Positions 1 through 11,118 of a DNA stretch of 64,000 nucleotides are shown in pieces (the first letter of the stretch is position 1; each line of letters starts with the position of its first letter). The position numbers were made by a program, and so were the translations under genes. This DNA is from Mastigias papua (taxonomy: Eukaryota; Cnidaria; Scyphozoa; Rhizostomeae; Mastigiidae), in NCBI GenBank assembly GCA_964019165.1, contig OZ025268.1, positions 1,332,001-1,396,000 of the forward strand, in the 5' to 3' direction. The notes below the pieces were generated by a model. That model was not told the DNA's origin and did no database searches. It worked only from the letters and a program-made list of their open reading frames with translations.

Positions 1-64
1 TTCAGTCATACACGTGTATTTAGGATACTTAGGTAATTTCCTTCCTTACTAAAACCGGCTTCAG

Positions 65-214
65 AGTAGCTATTCAAGATTGTTATTGGGACGCTGCGCA
101 GCAAATAGGAAGCGGGAAGCTGCGGATGCTGAGGATGGGGAAGAATATGTTAATTTATTGTCAAAGAGGAACTTGAAAGAGGAAACCAATTGCGATGGTA
201 TTCAAATTGCATGA
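65..214 (+). CDS. Possible 3'-terminal coding exon of an unidentified gene
   Basis: A 50-codon open frame starts right after an acceptor-like site (cggcttcag, ending at 64) and stops at TGA 212-214. The length is an exact multiple of three from the acceptor. The encoded tail is charged and hydrophilic, with stretches such as NRKREAADAEDGEEY. A canonical AATAAA lies 249 bases downstream (463-468), which fits a short 3' UTR. The rest of the gene would lie before the window. I do not recognise the protein. Chance openness is possible in so short a frame, so this is a candidate only. Confidence 0.35.
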   Translation, partial: SSYSRLLLGRCAANRKREAADAEDGEEYVNLLSKRNLKEETNCDGIQIA

Positions 215-462
215 GATCTTTCTAAACAACCTCGTGTGTATCAATCTACATGAATCCACCAGTATTTTCTGCACCTAGTCTTCACCTAGCCATTTATCTA
301 AATCCCAAAAAATAACCTATTGCAGGTGCGCTTTCTAAAAAGAATGAATGTTGAAATCATATTTTTTGATATAGAAACAAGAGATATCATACGGGAAGTT
401 TCAGGTTTTCGTTACTTTCATGTGCAACAAAAATTGTAAGCAGGTCTACTTAACAAAAGTAC

Positions 463-468
463 AATAAA
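463..468 (+). promoter_or_regulatory. Candidate poly(A) signal AATAAA
   Basis: Canonical hexamer in acaataaagt, placed where the 3' UTR of the candidate exon 65-214 would end. Such hexamers are common by chance in AT-rich DNA. Confidence 0.3.
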
Positions 469-2008
469 GTTTCAAAATTCTCAAAGAAACATGACCTTCT
501 ACCTTCTAGAGGAAAAGGACAAGTGTCTAACCCCCAGGGCCTACCATTTAGCTGCACGTCTGACATTGGCATTCATTAATACGCAATGTATGTAAAATAT
601 ATCAAGCATGTAACCTTCGTTTATACGAAAATGGTTTATAGGAAATTAGTATTCGACTGTTGAAAAAGTTAAGACATTTCAGTAGTGGATTTCTGAGGCC
701 TAAGGAAGTTGATAAGTCGTCACACACTTGAAATTCTAGTTTTCAGCAAGATCGCCAATTCTTTTGTCGCTTAGATTTCATATGAAAATCGATGTATTTT
801 GAACAGTGCTATGTTTGAGTAGTATCTATATATCTTTGCGACACTGCAGTACTACATGAAATGGAATATTCTCGCTAAAAAATGATCTAAAGAAAGTTGT
901 GGTACCGAAATCATGAAATATTCAAGACAGTTTCGACAGTATCGGGCAAAGAAAATTTTGTTATATAAAGACATGTAATTGAAAACTTCTACAGCTCTTC
1001 AAAGTTGGCCAACAATCTTTCGGGCAGAGTAAAATCCCGCATAGAAGAGCATTTCTTTTATGGACCTAGCCTAGGCTAAAAAGGTTCCTCTAAAGGACAA
1101 ATACTTCTGGGTGACTGACGTTCACAATAAAAACTTTTTCGTGCATTGAGAATTGCTCTTCTTCTCTTGAAAGAAAGCTCCAATTTTCCTTGCTGAACCA
1201 GTTAAGTCAGAATTATAAATTTTGCTTATAGGAATCTGAAGAATGATAGGGTACAGGTTTTCAAACGTTGTGGTTCTTTTATGCGAGTTTCTACCATCGG
1301 GTTCAACAGGCTTTCAATGACACCATTATTATTTCAAAGCACCGTTAATATTTAGTCATATTACAGGGATGGCGCGACGAGTTCATAACTGGGGAGGGGG
1401 GCTAATATCTTCCTTAATGACGTACGAGGACCATTCATCGTTGGGTCCGATGTGGGAGAAATTCTTTAACATTTGACCCACTAGAATGGCCGAAAAGCTG
1501 CTCTTTTCCGAGATAAGACAGAGTAATATACAATTGATAGCTGAAAAGGAAAAATACTACTCTGCTAGAGAACCCCATGAGTTAAACTTCAAACAAAACC
1601 ACACGGAATGATAAGATACTGAGATAATTAATTAACATTGTGAAGTAAAATCAAATGTTTCAAAAAAGATCTTATCACTGAAAATGAGCGAATCAAAACT
1701 GCCTAGCAGAACTTGTAAGACCATTATGCTATGGTTATAGAAAAAAGCCCATGAAGATCTCTTTACTGCTGGTAAATCCGAATGAGGAAGAATAGCAGGC
1801 GTTCAAGGAAATGACTGACAGACCAAAAAAGTAACCTTACTGAGTTTAATTAAGACAATCAGTAAGTTGTGTAATAAATTCTGAATCCAGTTTCATAACA
1901 CAAAAGAATGAGGAAACAGAATAGAGTATCAATTTTGAACGAATAAAGACCCAAACTACCAGATATGTTCATTGGCTCATCCAGCCACGCCAAACATTGC
2001 TATTCATA
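469..2008. other. Non-coding stretch, nothing recognised
   Basis: AT-rich DNA with no open frame of useful length and no recognised repeat boundary. Around 1365-1500 the base composition is less AT-rich, but no coding signal or terminal repeat was found. Confidence 0.5.
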
Positions 2009-2559
2009 TACACGCTTTTTTATAAGGAACACTTATGTTAATTTAGACTACCGTATAAACTATATGGTTTGAAAGGATTAGTTCTGACGCGTAGTTCTGA
2101 TCCTGCGATAATTTAGACCCTCATGAAAACTACACGCGTTTTTTCTGCAAGGAACCACTTCATAAGGAACCTACATGTAGAATGCCAAAATATTTAAAGA
2201 ACTATTAAATGAAAATTCCCTAAGGAACTTTTCAATTTAAAAGGTTTTATACTTCCAACAATTAAGAATCAGGAAGTTGGTTCCATTCATTTGCAGCCAA
2301 AACCCTTATAGATTGTCAGCTAAGCTTGTGTTAAGTCCTTCGTTTTTCATTGAGCATACGTTACAGCCAAAGTTAAAGGCAAACTTCAAGATTTCAATGT
2401 TTTCCTTGTGTCTGTACTATTTCTAAGGCACTAATTGTGCATTGAAAACTGAGGAACTGCTAAGGAATTTTTAGTGCAATTTGATCATTTAAGGCCCAAA
2501 AAACAAGGAACTTCTGGAGCTATGCTTTCTGCTAGGTTCCTTATAAAACAAATCGTGTA
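2009..2559. mobile_element. MITE-like repeat, family A, copy 1 (holds an empty site)
   Basis: The ends are inverted repeats: tacacgcttttttataagg on the left and the reverse complement of ccttataaaac..cgtgta on the right. The interior is about 75-80% similar, by eye, to the reverse complement of 5524-7150. It has no coding capacity. The site around 2186-2192 (ccaaaatattt) matches the unoccupied form of the place where the 5901-6968 element is inserted in the other copy. The superfamily is unknown. Confidence 0.6.
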
Positions 2560-3294
2560 AAGGTCGCGTCTATAACCCGAGTGATATACTGTAACATGGC
2601 AGTACTGCTAGATATAGGTGAGGAGTCTGTCGGTACTACAGAATTTCACCAATGTAATCCCAATTATATAAATGCCAAACTGAACAAAACTTCTAGTTAA
2701 TGTATAAAAAGTTAAAAAAAAACTGAGACAAAACACCCCAGTAATTGATAGGAAATCCCCAGGTTCACGTTCCATGCCAGGAAATTATGCACACACAGCA
2801 ACTAAGTTTTTCAGGAGTAATTTTAATGATGATGAACGCACATAAAATTCTTCATTTGACGCGCACATTTACGGACAATACGACTCTTGATATCTACTAG
2901 GTATCTATTCTGGAAATAAAGCTATAGGAAATATCCAACAATAAATAATATACAGAAAACCCCAATGAGAATAAAAAACCGTCTAACATTTCGATGAGGC
3001 TGTGTTTTTCTCAATGATATACCCTAGTTTAGACAAAACTAAGATCTTATATATTTTCCAAAAAGTAAAACAGTCTGATCTTAATTGCTTTTCTCTCCCC
3101 AATAACAATTTGAAACAGAAAACGTACTGGAGCTTAAGTTAATCTGAACTTCTTTAGCTTAACAACATAAACTCCGGTCTTATATGAACAGAGGTCCAAT
3201 TTCAATCCTTTCTTAAGTCAAAGAGTTGGGGCCAGGTATGTTGTCTGAAAATGTCCTTATATAATCATAAAATTGTAGCTTTATTCTGAGAGCA
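2560..3294. other. Non-coding stretch, nothing recognised
   Basis: AT-rich DNA without ORFs, recognised repeats or RNA genes. Confidence 0.45.
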
Positions 3295-3466
<172 letters not shown>

Positions 3467-3469
3467 GTA

Positions 3470-5523
3470 AATCTGTCACTACAATAATGAACCCTTCTTG
3501 ACTTCTTGAATTCTCCTTTACCCTTAATCCCTATAAATTTCTGTTGTTACCTATCATTTCCAAATTGTTAGTTTTAATTAGCTTCAAGTAGAATTTTTCT
3601 ACTAGAACTGTGTACTTGCCAAAATTAAGTTAATGAAATGAAAAGACAAGTGTCACCAAAATAGCAAGATTGGCATTACTACGAGTCTTTTGCTAACATA
3701 TTTACGAACAAATTTTATCGAACAACAGTATTTCAGTATCAAAGTATGAAAGTATTAACAACCTGCTATGTAGAGGAATTTTATATAAGCGCAGAAAATG
3801 AAAAGAAGCAGGATAGATACTTTTAGGTTGCAGGGCAATAAAACGAATTTTAGAATTTGCCCAAAACCAGTTCAAAACAATGCGAGCAGAGCTGTCAGTA
3901 CGGATCTGAATTACTAATACATTAAAAAAACTTTCCGCAAAATGAGTGTTAAGATAACTGAAATATATATCTGAACCTGAAACTAAAATAAAACTGAAAT
4001 ATCAAAGTTATAACATACACCTCATAAGATTTAAAAACCTATACTTAGTGAGACCAATTTTTTAGTAGCATTCAGCTGGTACAAAAATCACAATTCTGGA
4101 GCTGGTAATAAAGATATAAAAGCAGAAAATAGCTGATATAAAAGCGCAACGTTCCCAGATCTATCCTAAACCTAATTGGCTACAACTCTCTAAACAGAAC
4201 GCTTGAATATTTGTTTCAGCTCCATTGTGATCTGTTCCAATTTTAAACAGCACTAGAAATCCTTAATAATCTTTTATGGTCTTAGCAGAACACAACAGCA
4301 TGTTCGCCAAGTTATTATGGAGAGATTGCTTGCTGGTTGCTACCATTGGCGATTCAAAAAATTACTGTACTCTCCCTTCAACAATCATACCTCTGTCCAC
4401 CCCACAAGCCAGCACTCATCAAGTTCAACATGCTTTTGCAAGCAAGGGCAGAATGGAAATTCGCTAAGCTATAGGGGAATAAGAAGGATGAAACACTAAG
4501 TGGCTCTGGGTGAAGTTTTTCATAACATCCTCTATTTCGCAGAAATTAAACTAAACCAAGTAATCAATTTGTGATACTACTTATTGCAAATAAGAATGTC
4601 ATCTGCAGGGACCAAAGCCCTAAATCAAATAACCTCATCCTATGCCTGTTCGTTCTTCTTCCCACAGTTCAATCAAGATTCCCATTTCTATATGTACGGC
4701 CCCTATTCTGTGGCACGGTGCACCAGAAAATCCAACCGTCTTCCGCAGATAAAAAGTGACAGAGGAACTGACCTCTCCATTTCTATATGCAGCCAAAGCA
4801 TTTCAAAAATTGATACCAAATAACCATGTGGCTTTAATTGTTGTGGGGCATACTTCAATTGTAGCCAGTGGTGTAAGTACCAGCAAACTGGTACCTTGGG
4901 GGGGGGGGGACTCTTGCAGTGCGGATATTTCTACAAGAAGTGAGACTTCGGTAAACGTTTTTATAAAAGAAACTAAGAATGTGATCCAATAAAGAATGCG
5001 CTTTAATAATAAAAATTTGTTAAGGCTAGTTTGCAAATTTGAATGATTAAACATAAAAATTTACCATTTTCCAATAAAAGCTGTGTAGGTACTTGAACCC
5101 ATTTCCAAGATATATTCTAAATGGGGGCCGCACCCCTATAATTTGCACCCAGGAGGCTAAGCCCCAAGGTTACCTTTCTTCTACACCACTGCCTGTTGCC
5201 CACAGGGACTTACCATTTGATAAAATGATTTGTACAAAACTAAAGAAACTGGAAGTTCACATCATTAATAGTCAAATGATTTGATAAAGATTGCATCTCG
5301 ACCCAATGTCAAACGAAGGAACAGTAGGTCACGCAGGCTTTCATGTCACTATAAAAAATGCCACTTACAAATACAGGCAAAATCCTGGGTGTACAAACTT
5401 AAGCGAAAATCTCTGCACAATAAGAAAAAATACGATCATGTTGTTATTTTCTGAGGATATCTATTTGTTCTTAGCATATATTGACTATATTGCAAGCTCT
5501 ACGTTTGGTAAATACAGACCATA
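3470..5523. other. No supported gene; scattered short open frames
   Basis: From 4276 to 5605 several overlapping + strand frames of 60-104 codons occur in DNA that is less AT-rich than its surroundings. None shows a recognised motif or consistent splice sites. A degraded retroposed or transposon sequence is possible. A run of ten G sits at about 4900. Confidence 0.4.
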
Positions 5524-5900
5524 TACACGCTGTTTTATAAGAAACCTAGTTCAAGGGTTAGTCCCAAAAGTTCCTTTTTTTAGACCTGCAATAGTCCAAT
5601 TGTAGTACTAAAAGTTCCTTAATAGTTCCTTAATTTTCACTCCACATTTAGTGCTATACATATGGTACAGGCACAAGAAAATATTGAAGTTCTGAATTTT
5701 GCTTTTAATTTTGGCTGTAACCTAAGGCCAATGAAATATGAAACACAAGACACAATCATAGCAAACAATCTATGCTGGCTTTGGCTGCAAATGAACCGAA
5801 CCGGCTTCTTAATTCTTGATTGCTTGCTGTCATAAACATTTTTTAAATTGAAAGTTCCCTGGGGAATTTTTCTTTAGTAGTATAAATTCTTTAAATCTTT

Positions 5901-6968
5901 GGGGCCATTCAAAAAATACTTCACGTAAATTTTGACAGATTTTCACCCCTTCCACTCCCATTGTCACGCACTGTCACAAAACAGGAACAAATTGATCCCT
6001 ACCCCGCGTGACGTCACAAAATTTTCATTTCGGAAATGTAGAGTTTTACATTGATAGGTGTCACATTTCAGATTCTTCTGTACCAACCGGAATACTCTGG
6101 AAGCCGTAAATGGGTCCAGTTGAACAGAAAGGCTGATCAAAGTATACAGTATGTGGCAATTTTGGAAATTTTTAGTTTTCTACCAGCCTAAAACAAATTC
6201 GAATAAATAGAAACAAACACTGAAATGCCGGAAGATGGGGTTTTCAGAAAACGTCGAACAATTTGAACCAAGACATACTATGTGGATAATACTGTTAAAA
6301 ACGAACAAAAACAGGAACAAAACAAAATTTTAAGTCAATTCAGTCTGGTAATTTAGTCCTCAATGTTCTCCCATAAGGGCATTCGATCATCTGCTGCAAT
6401 TATTTGCGGACCAGCAAAGAAATTTCGTTCTGGAGGCACTTCCAACCCTTCAATGTCAACATCGCCCATATAGTCCAACATACTTTGATAGTATTTTATA
6501 GAAGTTGAAAAAGTATGACAATACTTTTTAATTTGAATACATGGCTCGGATGAACTAAAATCAAAGATCTCTGCTAAAATCCATCCTTTACTTGCCTAAA
6601 ACTAAGATTGTTAGCGTAACGAGCTACTAACTTCATAACTCCAAATAACAGTCACCTTGAAATCATCAAAATTGCGCGGAACTGTGAAAATACAGTTGTT
6701 CAATTTCATAAATAATTTAGAGGAATTTCAGAAATAATTAAGATTTGTAAAGGCAACAGGATTTAAGAAGAAAATAAGAAATAATTATGAAGAAAATAAG
6801 AATAAAGTTCTCAGAGGGATTGGCAACTCTGTAAAGTTCAAAATCTTTAGAGCGTGATGTCACAATTCTCCAACAACCCCCCCCCCACTTGAAAACCTGT
6901 CACACTCTGTCACAATTTGGGTAGCCCCCCTCCCCCTAAAGGCGTGACGTATTTTTTTGAATGGCCCC
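5901..6968. mobile_element. DNA transposon with GGGGCCATTC termini, nested in family A
   Basis: The termini are inverted: ggggccattcaaaaaatac on the left and the reverse complement of gtatttttttgaatggcccc on the right. A TTT duplication flanks it (5898-5900 and 6969-6971). The empty-site copy near 2.19 kb has a single TTTT at that point, so a 3-bp target duplication is supported by comparison. It carries an 81-codon open exon on the minus strand. Three-base duplications and GGG-type ends recall PIF/Harbinger elements, but TTT is not the usual TWA target, so the superfamily is unsettled. Confidence 0.75.
6353..6595 (-). CDS. Open terminal exon inside the 5901-6968 DNA element
   Basis: On the minus strand an acceptor-like site (gttttag) is followed by 80 sense codons and a TAA, in frame from the first base. 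The C-terminal half reads as a structured acidic tail: YYQSMLDYMGDVDIEG, then VPPERNFFAGPQI, and finally LWENIED. It lies wholly between the terminal repeats, so it is probably the 3' end of the element's own protein (transposase or accessory ORF) or a captured host exon. No catalytic motif is visible and the family is not recognised. Confidence 0.45.
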   Translation of the reverse strand, partial: ASKGWILAEIFDFSSSEPCIQIKKYCHTFSTSIKYYQSMLDYMGDVDIEGLEVPPERNFFAGPQIIAADDRMPLWENIED

Positions 6969-7150
6969 TTTTGGCATTCTAAATGTAGGTTCCTTATAAA
7001 GTGGTTCCTTATAAAAGAGCGTGTAGTCTTCATGAGGGTCTAAATTATCGCAGAAACAAAACTACGCGTAAGAACTGATCCTTTCAGATCATATAGATTT
7101 TACGGGAGTCTAAATTAACATAGAAACAGAATCATGTTTCAGAATTAATC

Positions 7151-8675
7151 CTGCCAAACTATATGTACCACTTAATTTGTTTTAATGAAATAGCTTTCCT
7201 TGTCCAGCAGCGAAACCGTCTTAGTATTTCCAAGATTTTAGTACTAAAACTATCTTAGGGCTTTCTTAGCAAAAGTTTTGCAATCTCACGGGCATGCGTG
7301 GAAATTAAAACTGTGGATGAAAAAGACTTTATCGACTTTCTTAAGTCTCAGAAATCCAATAAGAAACTTTCACAATATTTTAAGCATTACCTTCTTATAA
7401 AAAAACATGCAATGCTGCATCTGGGAATTTGAAAAGCATGGCGAACAAATATAAAACAACGCTGAGATCTTCCCATAACCAAAGACTTCAAAAAACAACT
7501 TTCAGATAATCAGTTCTATACCTACTTGGGCTGTAGTATATAATGAGGGGGCCGAGGTGGCGGGGGGGGGCAATAATCGGTCAACATACCAAGCCAACAC
7601 ATGCCAACCTTTCATTTCGAAACCCAAAATGGTACGAGGACTGTTTTAAACGCTCTTGAATCATAATTCGTAAACCTGGTACAAAAAAGCTCCGTAATTA
7701 CACACAACTTTCTTATTTTCTTCCTTTGACTATCATGTAAGGCACGGGTTTCTAATTTCAGGCTAGGTTGCAAATTTGGCTGTAGACTGAAAAGGATAGA
7801 CCCATATTGATCAACCTATCAGATTCTAATGCAACAAGAGCAAAATGGCGTTGCAAGGCTACCGAAATGACGAACAAACACACAGCTTTCAATTCTGCTT
7901 GGTGTACACTTTTTAATGAGGAATAACATATAAATTATTCTCTTAAATTTTTGTCTCTGTATTATCTATTTTCCATTTGCTGAAAGCCGTAGAATGTATA
8001 AATATTAATAAAATGAAATGAACACCGCTATAAGGACTGAGAATCCCATAAAAACAAGGAATTGTGCTGGCTCGGGTGAAGAAAAACGAAAACTTTTTAG
8101 GCTGAATACAATACAACATGAAGATGTTCTGACACTTTTATTCTAGCAAATTAGTTTTATACCATCAATGTCTTCTACAAATATAAAGTCAACGGTCTCG
8201 TACTGGTAAAGTACTTTGAATTCATTAAGATAATTCCAAAATATCTTCAACTTTGGGATAACAGTCAAAAGCAACAGGAAAAAGAAATCTGAGGCTCATT
8301 TCAGTGAAGCCTAATAGGCTCTAGCTTCAACTCAAACCTAAGGGTCCTCAACAAAAACATCAAGTCTGCTACAGAAGGGTAATTGTTGCCTTTATGTCAA
8401 ATTGTCCAGGCGTTGCAACATATTCGCTTATATTTCTCTAACGGACCGCGTATACTTGTACGAAGGGCAGAGTGGGATTCAAAGATATTAAGCATGATAA
8501 CTGAGATCTAAGGGCCATATCATATGTTGATAGTGACAATGCCGTATTTATCACTTATTTAGAGCATTAATGGTCATGGGTTTTAATAATTCAATCCACT
8601 AATATATAAAATTAGTAAGATAAAAGGTCGTACTGGAAGATTCTTTGCTGCTTCAATCCTTTCTATCGGATGAGT
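7151..8675. other. Non-coding stretch
   Basis: No supported gene. A G-rich patch lies at 7546-7570. A minus-strand open stretch of about 40 codons at 8150-8275 (NYLNEFKVLYQYETVDF) has no clear splice sites and no recognised homology. Confidence 0.4.
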
Positions 8676-8683
8676 GTATATAA

Positions 8684-8766
<83 letters not shown>
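8676..8766. repeat. (TA)n microsatellite
   Basis: TATAAATA repeats pass into a pure TA run. The IYIYIY open frames here are artefacts. Confidence 0.95.
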
Positions 8767-8769
<3 letters not shown>

Positions 8770-9700
8770 AACGAGAGGCGATACCTCAACTGCATATTTT
8801 ACAACACTAAAGTGCTCGACAATTGAATGGAGCGTTATAAGAATAATAATAAAAGTATGGCACAACTTTTATTATTATTCCTATATATGTTTATATGTAC
8901 CAGTAGTGGACACTTGTGGGCGGGGGCCACAATCCCCCATTATTTAAAAAACGTGTCTTCATTCACTGCTTTTCGTACATATTTGGAAGGTGTAAACAAG
9001 GTCTATGTAGCTTTTTGAATTCATCCGCTTTGAGTAAGTTTGCATAAGAAAGTCCAGCGCATTATGTGGCTTCTGGACACAGAAGTTTAAAGCTATTTCT
9101 TTCTTGGACGTTGATGAGCCACATAATTAATTATTGTATACATTGTGCCATTGTGAATGCAAACAAGAGTAACATATTGAGAGTTTGTTCTGAAGCTAAA
9201 AGGCCCAAACACGACCCCCTTTGGTAGAGCAGTGGAATGGAAATTCTCTAACTTTTTCTAAAATTCTTCTTTTGTCTATTTTAGAGCGAACTATTTGAAA
9301 GGTGCATCATGTGTTCAAATATTGATAGACAAAATGAAAAAAAATGAAAATGATCGACACCAGCATAGATTAGTGTTGCAGGAAATACGTGACAGGGATT
9401 TCCTACTTGTCGGTTGCAGCCCGTACCGGCATCGTGAGTGAGCGATTTTTCTTGGGGTACCTATAACATTTTAGTTTTAGTTGCCTTGGTCAGATGCCCT
9501 GTAAATCTACAAACATAAACATAAATTTTACAAAAATCTTATAAAAGTCATTCGCGTATTCGCTCTTTCGAGGTGGGTACTCATTTAAAATGAACAAAAG
9601 AAACAAATATAAAATGATAATGACTTCATTCAACGATGTCATTCTGTGCCGACTGTAAACTAAACGCCTCTTCATTAAGAAGATATGACCATAATGACCT
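8767..9700. other. Non-coding stretch
   Basis: No supported gene. A short inverted pair, cattatgtggct and agccacataatta, lies at about 9060-9127. Confidence 0.35.
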
Positions 9701-9767
9701 GCAATTGCGTCTTTTTAACGGCAAATGGAAATTTATGAAACAAGCTTAATGCAAAAGCTTAACAAGT

Positions 9768-10046
9768 GTGAACTATGTCAACAGTAAAAAAAATGAAAAG
9801 CGCCGTTCCTCAAATTACTCAATATTCGATCGAATTACTATGCGGATTGTTTTAAAAAAATTAATAAGCGGGGGACTTGCATACAGGGGTGCTACAAATT
9901 GGAACTCATTGTCAAATGATTCTATAACAGCCTATACTTTTCCAAAGTTCAAATCGAAGCCAAAGACCAAGCATACACAACCCCCATTTAATTGCTGCAG
10001 GAATGTTTCTTTATTTCATATGATATTTCTATCTGTTTCTTCGTAA
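9768..10046 (+). pseudogene. LINE ORF2 C-terminal fragment
   Basis: A 92-codon open frame ends in a segment typical of CR1/L2-type LINE C-termini: LAYRGATNWNSLSND, followed by a basic FPKFKSKPK tail. Related LINEs have a YRG..WNSLP..FK pattern at this place. There is no reverse transcriptase upstream, so this is a 5'-truncated or decayed copy. The family assignment rests on this pattern only. Confidence 0.5.
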
Positions 10047-10214
10047 ATATTAGTTACTAGTTTCGCACGTATTGCAATCTAGTTTCTAGCATGCCCCACT
10101 GCAAAACACATGTATGATCTGAGGGGAAAACACTTATAAATAAGTTAAAATGAAAACGTTTACTCGGTCGGTTGGGAAATGGCTTATAACTTGATACACT
10201 AAAGAAAATGCACC

Positions 10215-10222
10215 AATAGAAA
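10215..10222. repeat. Left target-site duplication AATAGAAA
   Basis: Eight bases identical to 10378-10385, flanking the 10223-10377 element. Confidence 0.85.
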
Positions 10223-10377
10223 CAGGGACGTAGGAACCGGGGGGGCCAGAAGGGCCATGGCCCCCCACTTTTTAGCAAACTATGCAAAAGTGCCCCTCTG
10301 AAGCCCAAAATGGGCGTGATAATGTGCCCCTTTTAGCACTTGGCCCCCCCACTTTTTAGATGCTTCCTACGTCCCTG
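10223..10377. mobile_element. 155-bp hAT-type MITE with exact 8-bp target duplication
   Basis: The terminal inverted repeats are cagggacgtaggaa and ttcctacgtccctg (one extra base pair at the inner edge). The 8-bp AATAGAAA duplication flanks it exactly. An 8-bp target and CAGGG termini are hallmarks of the hAT superfamily. The interior holds two C/G-rich blocks (ggccccccactttttag and its partner) in direct orientation. It is non-coding, hence non-autonomous. The intact duplication suggests a fairly recent insertion. Confidence 0.88.
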
Positions 10378-10385
10378 AATAGAAA
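10378..10385. repeat. Right target-site duplication AATAGAAA
   Basis: Partner of 10215-10222. Confidence 0.85.
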
Positions 10386-10443
10386 TGTACTTTCATGGAG
10401 TAACAATAGGACAAACTACTGTGTGACAATAGGGACATAGTAA

Positions 10444-11115
10444 GGGGCCATCCACATAGGTTACAAATTTCGACTCCCCCTGTACGCAAGCATACGCGTC
10501 TTTGAGCACCCCCCTATCTGCGAATGTACTTTAGCAACAACCCCCCTTGTTTGTTACCAATATCGTTCAACGTGGTTTGAACAAGAAGTAAAACAAAGCA
10601 ATTAACAAAAATGTTGTTGTCCGCATTTTGGGCAGCAAGTTGTTTACGTACACGTTTTTTTTAAGAAAACCACTTTTTCGTCTGAGCCTCAATTTTCTTA
10701 ACTTTGCCGAAACTGAGGCTGAGATTTTCTTAACTTTTATTGGAATAAACTGGCTAAAAGAGGTAACCGTTATTTGACATAAAAAGTTTGACCTTTGCAA
10801 AACCAAGATTATCATAGAAAAATTTAGATCTTTGTACAGGAGCTTGCAAAGAATGAGCTAATATCGATTTTTTGGCACGTAAAAAAGGTGAATTATGGAA
10901 CATGAGCCTCCTTTTTGCCTGCTTCTGTTATCCAATCAGATTATAACCAAGGCACAAGGGCTCAATGCGATGGATTACTACAAATGACAATCTATGTTCT
11001 TATCTTCAAATTCAGATGTATTCTTGATGTTGGCATATTGGCAACGGTAGACATACGCTTGTCGCTAAACCCCCTTCCCTCCCCCTATGTGCGTACGTAC
11101 AATGTGGATGGCCCC
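10444..11115. mobile_element. Non-autonomous DNA element, GGGGCCATCC termini, TAA duplication
   Basis: The inverted termini ggggccatccacat and atgtggatggcccc are exact over 14 bp. TAA flanks both sides (10441-10443 and 11116-11118), a TWA target typical of PIF/Harbinger. The interior has C-rich blocks near each end and no convincing ORF. Confidence 0.75.
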
Positions 11116-11118
11116 TAA

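Larger units (their letters stand above)
5524..7150. mobile_element. MITE-like repeat, family A, copy 2 (split by a nested element)
   Basis: Inverted in orientation to 2009-2559 and clearly homologous to it along both halves (5524-5900 and 6969-about 7150). It begins tacacgctgttttataag and carries the internal gttccttata motifs of the family. A 1068-bp DNA element interrupts it at 5901. The far end does not match the terminal repeat cleanly, because an internal unit seems duplicated there. Confidence 0.6.

Noticed and set aside
4276..5605. Cluster of + strand frames of 60-104 codons
   Set aside because: No recognised motif, overlapping in different frames, no consistent splice sites; left as unassigned sequence.
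8583..8865. IYIYIY open frames; same at 15866-16063 and 16519-16800
   Set aside because: Translation of (TA)n tracts.
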